From NCBI RefSeq assembly GCF_000255455.1, contig NZ_JH621248.1:50995-114994 (forward strand): DNA of 64,000 bases, read 5' to 3'. The DNA is from Aquimarina agarilytica ZC1. GTDB lineage: Bacteria > Bacteroidota > Bacteroidia > Flavobacteriales > Flavobacteriaceae. The position numbers and the translations under genes were made by a program. The notes beneath the pieces are model-generated. The model made no database searches, was not told where the DNA came from, and was given only the letters and a program-made list of their open reading frames with translations. Shown here one piece after another: positions 38,974 to 48,463 of this stretch (position 1 is the first letter of the stretch; every line of letters begins with the position of its first letter).

Positions 38974-41900
38974 TTGGACGATCAAGGAAATGTGGTGAGT
39001 GTGGAACCAAGCATGTCATTGTTAAATGAAGATGGCTATAGTAAGGGAAGATCTCGTTTTGTCTCTTTATTTGTCGAAGATGATCAAGAAAATGAAGTAT
39101 TGGTAGATTTTTATCAAAAAACAACCCAATTTAATAGTTCAAATTATACGGTTCCTGTATTTGGTGGTATTGAGCAAAAAGTTGAGGATTTAGATGGTAA
39201 TACTGGGTGGAAACCTGGTGATACCCCTTGGGACAAGCCCGAACTTTCCATTACACAAGAATATTTTAACAAAACAGCTTCGGGCAAACCCACACCCGAA
39301 ATTATTCCTTTGGGTATTCCCGAAAAGGAAAAACCTTTATTTGTCCACAAACAAACTCAAGAGGGTATTTACTATTATGGTACTTATGGAATTAACTGGT
39401 TTAGTCGTGTTTCTCCTGTTCAAAAAGCCTTAAATATAAAAACGGAGTTTGTTCCCGATAATAATTTATTGCCTCCACATAATATTAATGCCTTACACAT
39501 TGTTGAAGAGCGCCCACTATTACTTACTTCGGTAAGTGAGCAAAAGTTATTGCAAAACAACACCAAATCCGATGATACCTTAGTCCGTTTGGCTTTTGAA
39601 TACAACACCACTCAGGAACTTGTTTCATATAAAATCACAGATAGATTAAAATTAGAGGCCAATGATAAATTAAAAGAGGTGTTATCTGCGGGTGATAACC
39701 CACTACTCCACCATGATGCGGTTTACAAAGATGAAAAGGAGATTTTTGCCGACCATATTGAAGTTTTCTTCAGAAATGAAATTCCACAAAATATAAGAGG
39801 TAAAATAATACGTATTGCCGACCATCCGTCGGATGATCGTATTTCGGTAATTACCACAGACAAATACAAAGTTCACAGTAATAGTGATGAAGAAAATGAA
39901 GAGTATTTAATTCCTGAATTACCCACTGGAACAACAAGTCTAAATTTTGAAGGTGGCATATTTACCACTAATGGAACCAACTTTTTTATAGAAAGTATTA
40001 TTGATAATGCTTCAAATTTAATAATCAATGTATTTAAAAAAGAAATTGAAAACGGCAGCATACAAACTACTGTAATTCCTAGAAGAAATATCCCATTAGA
40101 AGCTCCTCAAATAATGAATGATGCCTTATTTATGGCATTGGAAAACATGTCTGCTACAGAAACCTGGGGACCTACAAATCCAAATAAAACCTTTAAAGTT
40201 AATTTAGATTTAGGGGATCATACTAAAATTCATAGAGAAATTATTGTGAATAATGAAGGCCCCGATGATCAACCTGAAGAAGTATTAGAAAAATCTAGAG
40301 GCTTTTGGGGAGAGGCTAAAATAACAAAAGTGGATCAAGTTATTGAAATTAATGATGATGGAACACCTAAAAAAGAAGCACACAGAGGTCTTTACCTTAT
40401 TGAAATGCCTTTTAAGCTTGCTAAACATTCTCAAAACAAACCCGACGCTACAGGTAATTTTGTAGAATGGTCTGGCGGAATTATCAGAGTACATACTGCA
40501 AATAATAACACTGGACCCCGAAAAAATCTAAATGTGATTCGCATTGAAAACATAGGGAGTACTACCAAAAATGTAGCACTTTATGTATCCGATGACTCTT
40601 TTGGAACAGTATTACCAGATGCCGATGGGAATATAGTAATCGATGATGCCATACAAATTGGCGACAAGGTAGAAGTCAACTTTTACCCAGGCTATAAAGC
40701 TTATTTATATGCCGATACCGCTTTTAATTTAACAAAAAACAGTATTACTCCTACTGATGAAGACCTAAAATATTCCATATTTGGTTTACGTAGTAGAGAC
40801 CTTGATGGGGAAAGATCATATAATAAAATTTACGCCTCCCAAGTAAGTGCACCAGCTATGATGTTTGTGCATAAAATTACCGATCCTTTACAACCCGATA
40901 AGCCAAAAGGGGCTCTTTATGCTACTCCACCAGATTCGTTTGGTAAAGCCACTTACACCCTAACCACCTCTTTTAAACAACAACCTTATGGCGTGTTGTA
41001 TTACAGATCTAATGATCGATCTATTTTAGGAGCATTATATACTAATGAAACTGTAAATAAAATTATTACCAAATTAGAATCCTACGATCCTGATCCTTTT
41101 TATGCCAATCGTTGGGACAATCTTTTAGGTTTTGATTACAAAAAATCGGACGATTCAGATGGAAAAGTTGTGTTTGAAACATTTCCTAAAAATGAAAATG
41201 CTTATCGTTTTCCAACACCAAATAAACCTGCCTTTTTTAAAGATATTAATGATGAGATTACTAGGTTCAATACAATCAATAACAAATCGGTTGCTGCATT
41301 TGATCCTAAAAAGGATTTTGATTTAAGTACAGTAGTTATACCAGAATTGATCGAAGGCCTAGATACATTTCCAGAAAAAACAGTGGCCACTTTTGTCGAA
41401 AAAGCCATCATGAATTCATTTGTCTCTTTAACTGAGGTTCCTTTATTATATGACTATATTGAGGGAGAAGCATATCAACCCACTACGAAAAGACAAGTTA
41501 TAAGAGACCGTAATGGCAATTTACTTAAGCCTGGAACTGGTGCATACGATATTGCTCCTATGGCTAAACGACTTAATGTAGAAGGGAAATTATATGATGA
41601 TATTTTATTTACCGACTTTAAATTAGATGGCACCTCTAAAAACACTTATTTCTATTCGGCAAGAGAGGTGGGTAGCACCACTCAATTAGGGGATTTTAGT
41701 ACCATAAAAGGGCCTGTAAAATTAGTAAATACCAAAGCTCCCGAAAATCCAGAAATAAAAAGGGCTTTACCCATATTAGGCACTAGTACATTTGAATATG
41801 AGCAACTCCCATTAGAATTTACGGATATTGAAAATATAGAAATTAATGAAGAACGTTCCATAACCAAAATCTCTGCAAATGACTGGGATGCTGGTCTAGC

Positions 41901-43560
41901 AAGCCGACAAATTTTACGTGGAAACTCCTATGTTACTTTTAAAGTTTTGGATGGTACCGAAGGAATGCTCGGTTTTTCTAGTTTTAATACCAGTGCGCAT
42001 TACAGTACCATACAATATGGATTATACATAAAAGCGAATGGTAAATTGCATATATACGAAAGTGGAAATGACCTTGGCGAAGTTGGCTTTTACAACAAAG
42101 ATTCCCAGTTTAAAATAGAAGTTAACGCAAACCAAATTATTTTTAGTAGAGATGAGGTCATCCTTTATACAACTAAATTAATTAGAGCTACTGATTATGT
42201 CTTAGATGTTTCATTAAAAACAACAGGGAGTAGCCTTATAGATATCGCATTGTTTTCCATTGCGCCTAACTACACAAAGGAAGTGTTAAAAGGAACTAAC
42301 ATTCCATTATCATTTTCGGGAGAAAATTTTGTTCAAATTAATGATCAATTGATTACTAAAGAAGCGGGCATAAATGCCGATGCTTGGGATGCTGGCGCGT
42401 ATTCAGTAGAATATATTCCTAATTATGGTTCCATATCATACAACGTAAAAACGAGAACAAATATCATGTTGGGCTTAGCCGATGATACACTTAATCAAGA
42501 TAGTACTAAAAAAATTGATTACTCACTTTTGGCAAGCGATGATGGTTATTTATCTATTTATAAAAATGATGTATTTATTGAAAAATGTGTGCAATATGAT
42601 GAAAATAGTTTGTTAGAAATAGAAAGAAGAAATGATCATCTAATTTTCAAAAAAGATCAACGTCCTTTTTACGAATTAGCTTTAGATAGTAATATTCCCT
42701 TATTTATTGACTTTTCTATGCTTGATAGCGATAGTGAAATCAGAAATTTGCAAATGATGACTACCGAAGCTTTGGTCAAAGATATTGCTGAAAACGAAAT
42801 CAATCCAGCTTTATCTTTTGAGGTTAATGCCTATCAATCGGATCAACGTATTCGAAAACTAAATTTATATCGAACCATGCGACCCGAAAACTCACTAAGC
42901 GTTCGAACAATGGATTTAGTAAATTCTATAGATTTGGTATTAACGAACCAATTAGATACTAATATCCTAAACATTAAAGATGAATTCCTTGATTTGGAAT
43001 TTATCCCTTACAGTGATCCTTTATTTTACAGAGTAACAGTAAGTAGAGAAGTTGAGTATGCCAAGCCTAAAATAAATGAAAGTGATCCAACTATTTTGGT
43101 TTCAGAGTACCAACCCTCTAAGCCATCAAAATTAGTAATTAGCAGTATCGTTGAATCATCCAGTCCAAATGCACCAATAGCTACTTATAGTTTTGATGCA
43201 TTAGCCAATAATGATTCGGTTATTGACAATGTCATCCTTAAATGGAACAAAACAGTTCACAACGGTAAGTATCATATTTATCAAATGAACACTCAAGGGA
43301 ATTGGGTAAAAATACATGAACTGATTACTAATGACCAAGACGTTCAATTGTTTTTAAATGAAACGGATATTGATAGTCTATTGCAAATAAAAGATAGTGA
43401 TGGAAATCCAACATACCATCACTTTAAAGTAGATGCTGAAAATTCAGTAGGCATGTTAAATACCAAGAGTCAAATTTTAACCATTCCTGGAGAAGCTGGA
43501 CAAGCTGCATTAGAAGGTATAGGTAGTATGATTATAGAAAACACAAATTTAGTTCGATAA
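38974..43560 (+). CDS. Giant tandem-vWA protein, C-terminal part (after in-frame TAG)
   Basis: 1528 residues in the same frame as the upstream gene, separated by one TAG and three codons. The listed start is a TTG with no ribosome-binding context, so independent translation is doubtful; the region most likely belonged to one protein with the upstream half. Its C-terminal half has two related modules of about 150 residues near 948 and 1117, each with a WDAG motif (ANDWDAGLAS, ADAWDAGAYS). They are beta-rich and resemble concanavalin-like or carbohydrate-binding folds. A fibronectin-type-III-like segment follows near 1370-1510 (VILKWNKTVHNGKYHIYQ). No enzyme motif is seen. Seventeen bases separate it from the small fibre gene. 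Role as an adhesive or tail-tip-like structural protein is inferred. Confidence 0.7.
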   Translation: MDDQGNVVSVEPSMSLLNEDGYSKGRSRFVSLFVEDDQENEVLVDFYQKTTQFNSSNYTVPVFGGIEQKVEDLDGNTGWKPGDTPWDKPELSITQEYFNKTASGKPTPEIIPLGIPEKEKPLFVHKQTQEGIYYYGTYGINWFSRVSPVQKALNIKTEFVPDNNLLPPHNINALHIVEERPLLLTSVSEQKLLQNNTKSDDTLVRLAFEYNTTQELVSYKITDRLKLEANDKLKEVLSAGDNPLLHHDAVYKDEKEIFADHIEVFFRNEIPQNIRGKIIRIADHPSDDRISVITTDKYKVHSNSDEENEEYLIPELPTGTTSLNFEGGIFTTNGTNFFIESIIDNASNLIINVFKKEIENGSIQTTVIPRRNIPLEAPQIMNDALFMALENMSATETWGPTNPNKTFKVNLDLGDHTKIHREIIVNNEGPDDQPEEVLEKSRGFWGEAKITKVDQVIEINDDGTPKKEAHRGLYLIEMPFKLAKHSQNKPDATGNFVEWSGGIIRVHTANNNTGPRKNLNVIRIENIGSTTKNVALYVSDDSFGTVLPDADGNIVIDDAIQIGDKVEVNFYPGYKAYLYADTAFNLTKNSITPTDEDLKYSIFGLRSRDLDGERSYNKIYASQVSAPAMMFVHKITDPLQPDKPKGALYATPPDSFGKATYTLTTSFKQQPYGVLYYRSNDRSILGALYTNETVNKIITKLESYDPDPFYANRWDNLLGFDYKKSDDSDGKVVFETFPKNENAYRFPTPNKPAFFKDINDEITRFNTINNKSVAAFDPKKDFDLSTVVIPELIEGLDTFPEKTVATFVEKAIMNSFVSLTEVPLLYDYIEGEAYQPTTKRQVIRDRNGNLLKPGTGAYDIAPMAKRLNVEGKLYDDILFTDFKLDGTSKNTYFYSAREVGSTTQLGDFSTIKGPVKLVNTKAPENPEIKRALPILGTSTFEYEQLPLEFTDIENIEINEERSITKISANDWDAGLASRQILRGNSYVTFKVLDGTEGMLGFSSFNTSAHYSTIQYGLYIKANGKLHIYESGNDLGEVGFYNKDSQFKIEVNANQIIFSRDEVILYTTKLIRATDYVLDVSLKTTGSSLIDIALFSIAPNYTKEVLKGTNIPLSFSGENFVQINDQLITKEAGINADAWDAGAYSVEYIPNYGSISYNVKTRTNIMLGLADDTLNQDSTKKIDYSLLASDDGYLSIYKNDVFIEKCVQYDENSLLEIERRNDHLIFKKDQRPFYELALDSNIPLFIDFSMLDSDSEIRNLQMMTTEALVKDIAENEINPALSFEVNAYQSDQRIRKLNLYRTMRPENSLSVRTMDLVNSIDLVLTNQLDTNILNIKDEFLDLEFIPYSDPLFYRVTVSREVEYAKPKINESDPTILVSEYQPSKPSKLVISSIVESSSPNAPIATYSFDALANNDSVIDNVILKWNKTVHNGKYHIYQMNTQGNWVKIHELITNDQDVQLFLNETDIDSLLQIKDSDGNPTYHHFKVDAENSVGMLNTKSQILTIPGEAGQAALEGIGSMIIENTNLVR

Positions 43561-43576
43561 AATAAATAGCATAAAA

Positions 43577-44206
43577 ATGGAAAAAACGAGAGACGAATTA
43601 AAAAATAAATTCAAAAAAGGAGATAAACCAACCGAAGTTGATTATGCGAACTTTATTGACAGTTACGTAAACAAATTAGAGGATCCTTATTTTAAGTTTA
43701 ATGAATTGCCTGATGCTACCTCGACTGCTAAAGGAATAGTTGAAAAAGCAACTTTGACTGAAGTTGATGCGGGTTTAGACAAAGAACGATATGTAACTCC
43801 CGAAGGTGCAAAAAGAGCCGTTGAAAAATTTGCACCTAGCCCACCTATAACAGAGGTAAATGGACAAACTGGAAAGGTTACTATTCCTGATTATACCGAA
43901 GATGATACCCCATGGGAAACTATTTCGTTAAGTACCGGGATTACAAAAGTTGGAAATGCACCACGTTACCGTAAAAAAGTAGGAATTGTTTTTATCGAAG
44001 GGGAAATAATCATAGCATCTACTACCGCAGGAAACACCGATCTTTTTGAGTTGAAATCTGAATATAGACCTTCTAGAAGTATTACATTATATACCTTGGG
44101 TAGCAATGCATCATCAGTTAAAATTACGATCAATACCAATGGTAAAGTTACAGGCAATAAAAATGCCACCATTAGCCTTTCTGGAATTTCATTTATAGCA
44201 AAATAA
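43577..44206 (+). CDS. Short tail-fibre-like protein
   Basis: A 209-residue protein with no signal peptide. Residues 1-30 (RDELKNKFKKGDKPTEVDYANFIDS) share a motif with the start of the next gene, probably a docking segment. Residues 43-82 contain a classic phage tail-fibre phrase, ATSTAKGIVEKATLTEVDAG, followed by RYVTPEGAKRAVEKF. The C-terminal 100 residues are strand-rich and could form the trimeric tip (VGIVFIEGEIIIAST, SRSITLYTLGS). Tail-fibre repeats of this type normally trimerise and bind surfaces. The gene lies between the giant vWA protein (17-base gap) and the S74 fibre (72-base gap). Confidence 0.75.
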   Translation: MEKTRDELKNKFKKGDKPTEVDYANFIDSYVNKLEDPYFKFNELPDATSTAKGIVEKATLTEVDAGLDKERYVTPEGAKRAVEKFAPSPPITEVNGQTGKVTIPDYTEDDTPWETISLSTGITKVGNAPRYRKKVGIVFIEGEIIIASTTAGNTDLFELKSEYRPSRSITLYTLGSNASSVKITINTNGKVTGNKNATISLSGISFIAK

Positions 44207-44278
44207 AATAACATTCCATTTAAAAAAACTCCACCATGTGGATTTAAAGAAACACAAACACAGTAAAAACATATAGCC

Positions 44279-47200
44279 ATGGCAGTAAAATCAAGAGACG
44301 TATTAAAAACATATTTTGAAAATGGTGATAAACCCAACGAACAACAATTTTCAGATTTAATAGATTCATTAATTCATGTAAACGAAGGAGGAGGCACTAA
44401 TACCAATGATGGCCCTACAGGTACAGGAATTGTTGATGGTATAACTACTGACGACGATGGCAATCTTGTATTTACTTTTGTGGGTGGAGATACTATTAAT
44501 ATAACTACAAATGGGTCCGTAGGCACCGTTAAAATGCCCATCCCCTATGTAGACAGCTATGATAATTTTTATTTTGTATCGGAAGAAAAAGGGGACGATG
44601 ACAAAGCCATTCCTAATAGTTACCGTTTTTACAAATCTATCGTAGCGGCATCAGAAGCGGCACGAGCTGATTATGATAAAACAGGCAATAAAAACATGGT
44701 GTATGTTTTTAAAGGTACGTATAATGAAGAAAGTGTGAATCGTAACCACGTGGACATGTACTTTGAAGATGGAGCTGTGGTGTGGACCGAAGGTACTGTT
44801 AGCTCTATAATTAATGACAAACTTGAAGCTATCACTAATGCTAATGTATATGGTAAAGGAACTTTTGTAAATAAGAATTATGATTCATTTGACGGTCGAG
44901 AAGGTATTAATATGCAACAAGTTTCCTCCATGTATATCGAAGCTAAATTAGTTGATGGTATTGATATATGGCGCGATCATGCAGTACATTTTGACTTTGC
45001 AAATATGGATATCATTTTTAAATATGCTCTTTGGAAAAATAAAAGCATGAAATTTACCAATTGTAGATTTTTAAATGGTCTTAGGTTTCCTAGTTTTAGA
45101 AATGATGGCGGAAATCAAATATTTAAAGATTGTGATTTTATTTTACCGCCTTATAATACCGATGATCCAAAAAATAAAACCACAGATATTTATGATTATA
45201 AAGGAGAATTATTATTCAGAATTATATTTAATGGACCAAATAGGACAAATCTAGCTGCAATATCTCCAATTGATACTTCTAGAAAAGATAACGATTCCAT
45301 TATAAATGAGGTTTATAATACCTACACTGATAATTTAGTCCTTATAAGTCCTCAAGTATCTTGTTTAATGTATTCTGAAAACACTTCAATACATAGAAAT
45401 AATGGAAATGGCAGACTAGAAGTAAGAAATAGTAAACTGATTATTCAAAAAGAAAATTGTTCAGCCATTATACTTTCCAAAAGGAAAAATAGTACAACTG
45501 GTGAAGGACACTTAATTTTTGATAATGTTATTATTATAGACGAAACCACAACCAAAAAAAGTACTGCATTAGTAACGGGATGGGGAGATCAAGCAACGCA
45601 ACAACCCGAATTAATGATCAATGCCTTATCGCATAATTGCGAAACGGATCATAAGTTACTAGCCCCTAACTTAAACAAATGGGATATCACTTTTAATAGT
45701 ATTGGCGATTTTGTGTCTAAAAAAAATGGGGGAGTTTTTGAAGGGGATGTCTATTTTAATGACAAACTTAATCTTACTCCTGAAACAATTGACGTTGATC
45801 ATCTAAGTGCACGTATGAATATTATTTCCAAGTGGGGTAGTTGGCTTAATTTTATTGATGGATATAGTAATGATAAATATATTTTCCACAATCCCAATCA
45901 AGGTGGTCGCATGGAGCTATTTATTTACGATCAAGCTGAAAAAAAACCAATTTTTGGGGTATTTACTGTTCAAAAAACAGGTAATATTGGTATCGGGACA
46001 ACTAACCCTAAAGAAAAATTACACATAAACGGTGGAAAAATCCGCATTCAAACTCCAACGGGCTATGGTGATTTAGGTTCAAGAAATACTAGCTGGTTTC
46101 ATTTTGAAACCGATCGCTCTAATTTCTATTTCAATAAAGGAGTTCATGCTAACGGAGACATAAGATTATATCAGAAAGACACCTACATGCGCCATAGCGA
46201 TGGCGCTATATTTGAAAATGGCGTACGTGTAGCCACGCAAACTTGGGTAAACACCGCCTTAGCAGGACTTGTAGCTGCAAACACAAAAGTTTCTGATGCC
46301 GATAAACTAGATGGTATTGACTCCAGTGGTTTTGCTAGACAAGAAATTATTCCTGCTAAAACATTAAAAATTGGCTGGTATACCATTGCTACCAATATTG
46401 GGAATAGAGCTAGTGCAAAATTTGTACTAAGAGAAACCCGATCTGGTAGACACCAAAGTATTCATTTTTATGCCGCACATAATTATGGAAACGGAAATGT
46501 GATTACGGTACTATCCAACAGCTGGCATTCGGGTGGTGGCGCCATTAAAAATTTAAGAATTAAAGAAGCCAGCACTTATGATGGGGCTGTATTACAAGCT
46601 TATATTGATACCGATGATGCTCCTGTATCTGGCTTTATTTTTGAAGATATTCAATCTTCTGGTTGGACACCCCAAACATGGATTCCAGATGCAACTGCTC
46701 CAAAAGGCATTAAGGATTATACCAAATTAACAAATATAGCTGCTACTGTAAATTTAGATAACACACTCGGTTTAAATTCAAGCGCTGAAATTTTTATTCA
46801 AGATAAAAAAGTACATAGAGAAGGAGCTCATTTAAATTTGACAGATCAAGAATTACAATGGAATAAAAACACCGATGGTGCAGCTATTGGATTTAAGAAT
46901 ACCAGTGATAGGGATACTGATTCTTATTTATATTTCAAAACTACTGATAATGCAAATGAATATTTTAAATGGATTCATCATCAAACTAGACTAGAACCTG
47001 TCGAATGGATGCAACTAAAAGCAAATGCACTAAAAGTAGCTGGCGACATCCATGCCAATGGCACAGGTTATTATGGTGATAATAAAAAAATTATACAATT
47101 TAGTGATGCTTGGTTACGCTTAAACCCTTCAAGTCAATTTACTTCGGGTATTTACTGTGGAAGTAAAATTTTGCGTACCGATGGTGAACTCCAAGTTGGT

Positions 47201-47872
47201 GGAGGGGGAGATAAATTCAAAGTGGATAAAAATGGAAACACTACCGTTTATGGAAATATAACAGGTAAATCTGTTGACAAAAAATATTCACATTTATATA
47301 AATTTGGTGGTATCCACTTTACTTGGGACTCTGATACTTATGGCACCAACACACAACATGCCATCAGAAGTACCTACGGAACATCTTTTGGTGATAGTTT
47401 AACCATGAACTCATTTAACCATATTCGATTAAATATAGATTCAAATAACAATAATGCCAATTCCAGATTTGAAATAGGTCATAATACCTCGGGTACTTCA
47501 AATGTTATTTTTTCAGTAGACGAAAATGGAAACACCGTTGCCTCAGGAAACATTACTGCTTTTTCAGACAGAAGACTAAAAAAAGCCTTAAAACCCGTCA
47601 CTGAAAGTTTTTTAAATAAGATAGATCAACTAAAACCTACTTTTTACCAATGGAAGGATAAAGCTAAAGAACAAACAGAACAGTTAGGTTTTATTGCACA
47701 AGAAGTTATGGAAGTATTTCCACAATGGGTTCATAAAAGTAACGAACACTACGCCGTTTCTTATGATAAAATGGGCGCAGTACTTGCTGTAAAAGGAATT
47801 CAGGAACTACACAAGGAAATTAAAGCATTAAAAGCAGCACTTAAAAACTTAAAGCATGGCGTTACCAACTAG
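44279..47872 (+). CDS. Long fibre with beta-helix region and C-terminal S74 self-cleaving chaperone domain
   Basis: A 1197-residue protein without signal peptide. The start MAVKSRDVLKTYFENGDKPNEQQFSDLIDS shares its pattern with the preceding short fibre. Residues about 120-420 look like a right-handed beta-helix of pectin-lyase type (KFTNCRFLNGL, IFKDCDFILPP, LIFDNVIIIDE). The middle has repeats typical of phage fibres, such as NIGIGTTNPKEKLHINGG. The last 110 residues are an intramolecular chaperone (peptidase S74) domain: AFSDRRLKKAL with Ser1096 and Lys1101 as the expected dyad, LGFIAQEVMEVFP, and a final coiled coil. In characterised members this domain aids trimer folding and then cuts itself off. 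The stop overlaps the start of the next small gene by 17 bases. Confidence 0.85.
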   Translation: MAVKSRDVLKTYFENGDKPNEQQFSDLIDSLIHVNEGGGTNTNDGPTGTGIVDGITTDDDGNLVFTFVGGDTINITTNGSVGTVKMPIPYVDSYDNFYFVSEEKGDDDKAIPNSYRFYKSIVAASEAARADYDKTGNKNMVYVFKGTYNEESVNRNHVDMYFEDGAVVWTEGTVSSIINDKLEAITNANVYGKGTFVNKNYDSFDGREGINMQQVSSMYIEAKLVDGIDIWRDHAVHFDFANMDIIFKYALWKNKSMKFTNCRFLNGLRFPSFRNDGGNQIFKDCDFILPPYNTDDPKNKTTDIYDYKGELLFRIIFNGPNRTNLAAISPIDTSRKDNDSIINEVYNTYTDNLVLISPQVSCLMYSENTSIHRNNGNGRLEVRNSKLIIQKENCSAIILSKRKNSTTGEGHLIFDNVIIIDETTTKKSTALVTGWGDQATQQPELMINALSHNCETDHKLLAPNLNKWDITFNSIGDFVSKKNGGVFEGDVYFNDKLNLTPETIDVDHLSARMNIISKWGSWLNFIDGYSNDKYIFHNPNQGGRMELFIYDQAEKKPIFGVFTVQKTGNIGIGTTNPKEKLHINGGKIRIQTPTGYGDLGSRNTSWFHFETDRSNFYFNKGVHANGDIRLYQKDTYMRHSDGAIFENGVRVATQTWVNTALAGLVAANTKVSDADKLDGIDSSGFARQEIIPAKTLKIGWYTIATNIGNRASAKFVLRETRSGRHQSIHFYAAHNYGNGNVITVLSNSWHSGGGAIKNLRIKEASTYDGAVLQAYIDTDDAPVSGFIFEDIQSSGWTPQTWIPDATAPKGIKDYTKLTNIAATVNLDNTLGLNSSAEIFIQDKKVHREGAHLNLTDQELQWNKNTDGAAIGFKNTSDRDTDSYLYFKTTDNANEYFKWIHHQTRLEPVEWMQLKANALKVAGDIHANGTGYYGDNKKIIQFSDAWLRLNPSSQFTSGIYCGSKILRTDGELQVGGGGDKFKVDKNGNTTVYGNITGKSVDKKYSHLYKFGGIHFTWDSDTYGTNTQHAIRSTYGTSFGDSLTMNSFNHIRLNIDSNNNNANSRFEIGHNTSGTSNVIFSVDENGNTVASGNITAFSDRRLKKALKPVTESFLNKIDQLKPTFYQWKDKAKEQTEQLGFIAQEVMEVFPQWVHKSNEHYAVSYDKMGAVLAVKGIQELHKEIKALKAALKNLKHGVTN

Positions 47873-48134
47873 TGGACCAATTAGCATTAAAGATATTTTA
47901 GAGGAAATGAATATTACTGCTGACAATTATCAAATTGATTTAGATACGTTAGCACAATATTGGTTTCGTAGAACAGGAAAGAGTAAGTTTTTTGATATTA
48001 GACATAAATTAAGCGATTGGTACGGGGAATCATGGGGGCTTTATTACTATACTTATTACCAATCTCAAGCCTATTATTCTGGGCAAAACCAAGCTAGAGG
48101 AACTAATTTTAATCCCCCAATAGGTGATTTGTAG
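47856..48134 (+). CDS. Small tail-tip-like protein
   Basis: A 92-residue protein starting MALPTSGPISIKDILEEM, a start pattern common in small phage tail-associated proteins that begin MALP-SGPIS. The C-terminal 35 residues are very rich in tyrosine and glutamine (YYYTYYQSQAYYSGQNQ), suggesting an exposed, sticky tail. It overlaps the S74 fibre gene by 17 bases, implying translational coupling, and a strong terminator follows. Inference: tip or cap component of the fibre assembly. Confidence 0.7.
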   Translation: MALPTSGPISIKDILEEMNITADNYQIDLDTLAQYWFRRTGKSKFFDIRHKLSDWYGESWGLYYYTYYQSQAYYSGQNQARGTNFNPPIGDL

Positions 48135-48145
48135 TACCACAACTT

Positions 48146-48194
48146 AAACTCATTCTTTAATTTATTAAATTGGTCAATTAAAGAATGAGTTTTT
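48146..48194 (+). terminator. Strong terminator closing the fibre cluster
   Basis: A perfect 17-bp stem (AAACTCATTCTTTAATT and its complement) with a 13-base loop runs into TTTT. It sits 12 bases after the stop of the tail-tip-like gene and separates the giant-protein unit from the glycosyltransferase unit. Confidence 0.9.
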
Positions 48195-48236
48195 AATTGT
48201 ATTGAACGCTCAATTAATGATTTTTAAAAGAAAATA

Positions 48237-48425
48237 ATGAATAACAATCTTGAATTATTATCCTCTGCACTTAGAACGGTTGGTGCTAATTTTGATGTGC
48301 CCACCCTAGATCTTATTATGACTGTAAATGAATTAGTCAACCAAAAAGGTTTAGACATATCATTAGGTGAGGTCGGCGAAATTAGCAATATGATTGCCGA
48401 AAAATACCAACTAAACAAAAACTAA
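48237..48425 (+). CDS. Small protein of unknown function before the glycosyltransferases
   Basis: A 62-residue acidic, helical protein (NNNLELLSSALRTVGANF, TLDLIMTVNELVNQKG, SLGEVGEISNMIAEKYQ). No signal or known domain. It begins about 40 bases after the terminator and ends 38 bases before the first glycosyltransferase-like gene, which fits it being the first gene of a new unit. Its length and regular helices make it a plausible adaptor or chaperone, but nothing further can be claimed. Confidence 0.5.
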   Translation: MNNNLELLSSALRTVGANFDVPTLDLIMTVNELVNQKGLDISLGEVGEISNMIAEKYQLNKN

Positions 48426-48463
48426 GGTTTTACGAATTAATCGCATTCTGTCACTTAAAACAA

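Noticed and set aside
18679..48134. Interpretation as a complete prophage or contractile injection system
   Set aside because: No capsid, portal, terminase, integrase, sheath, tube or AAA ATPase gene is present in the window; only fibre and LysM-like features support phage ancestry.
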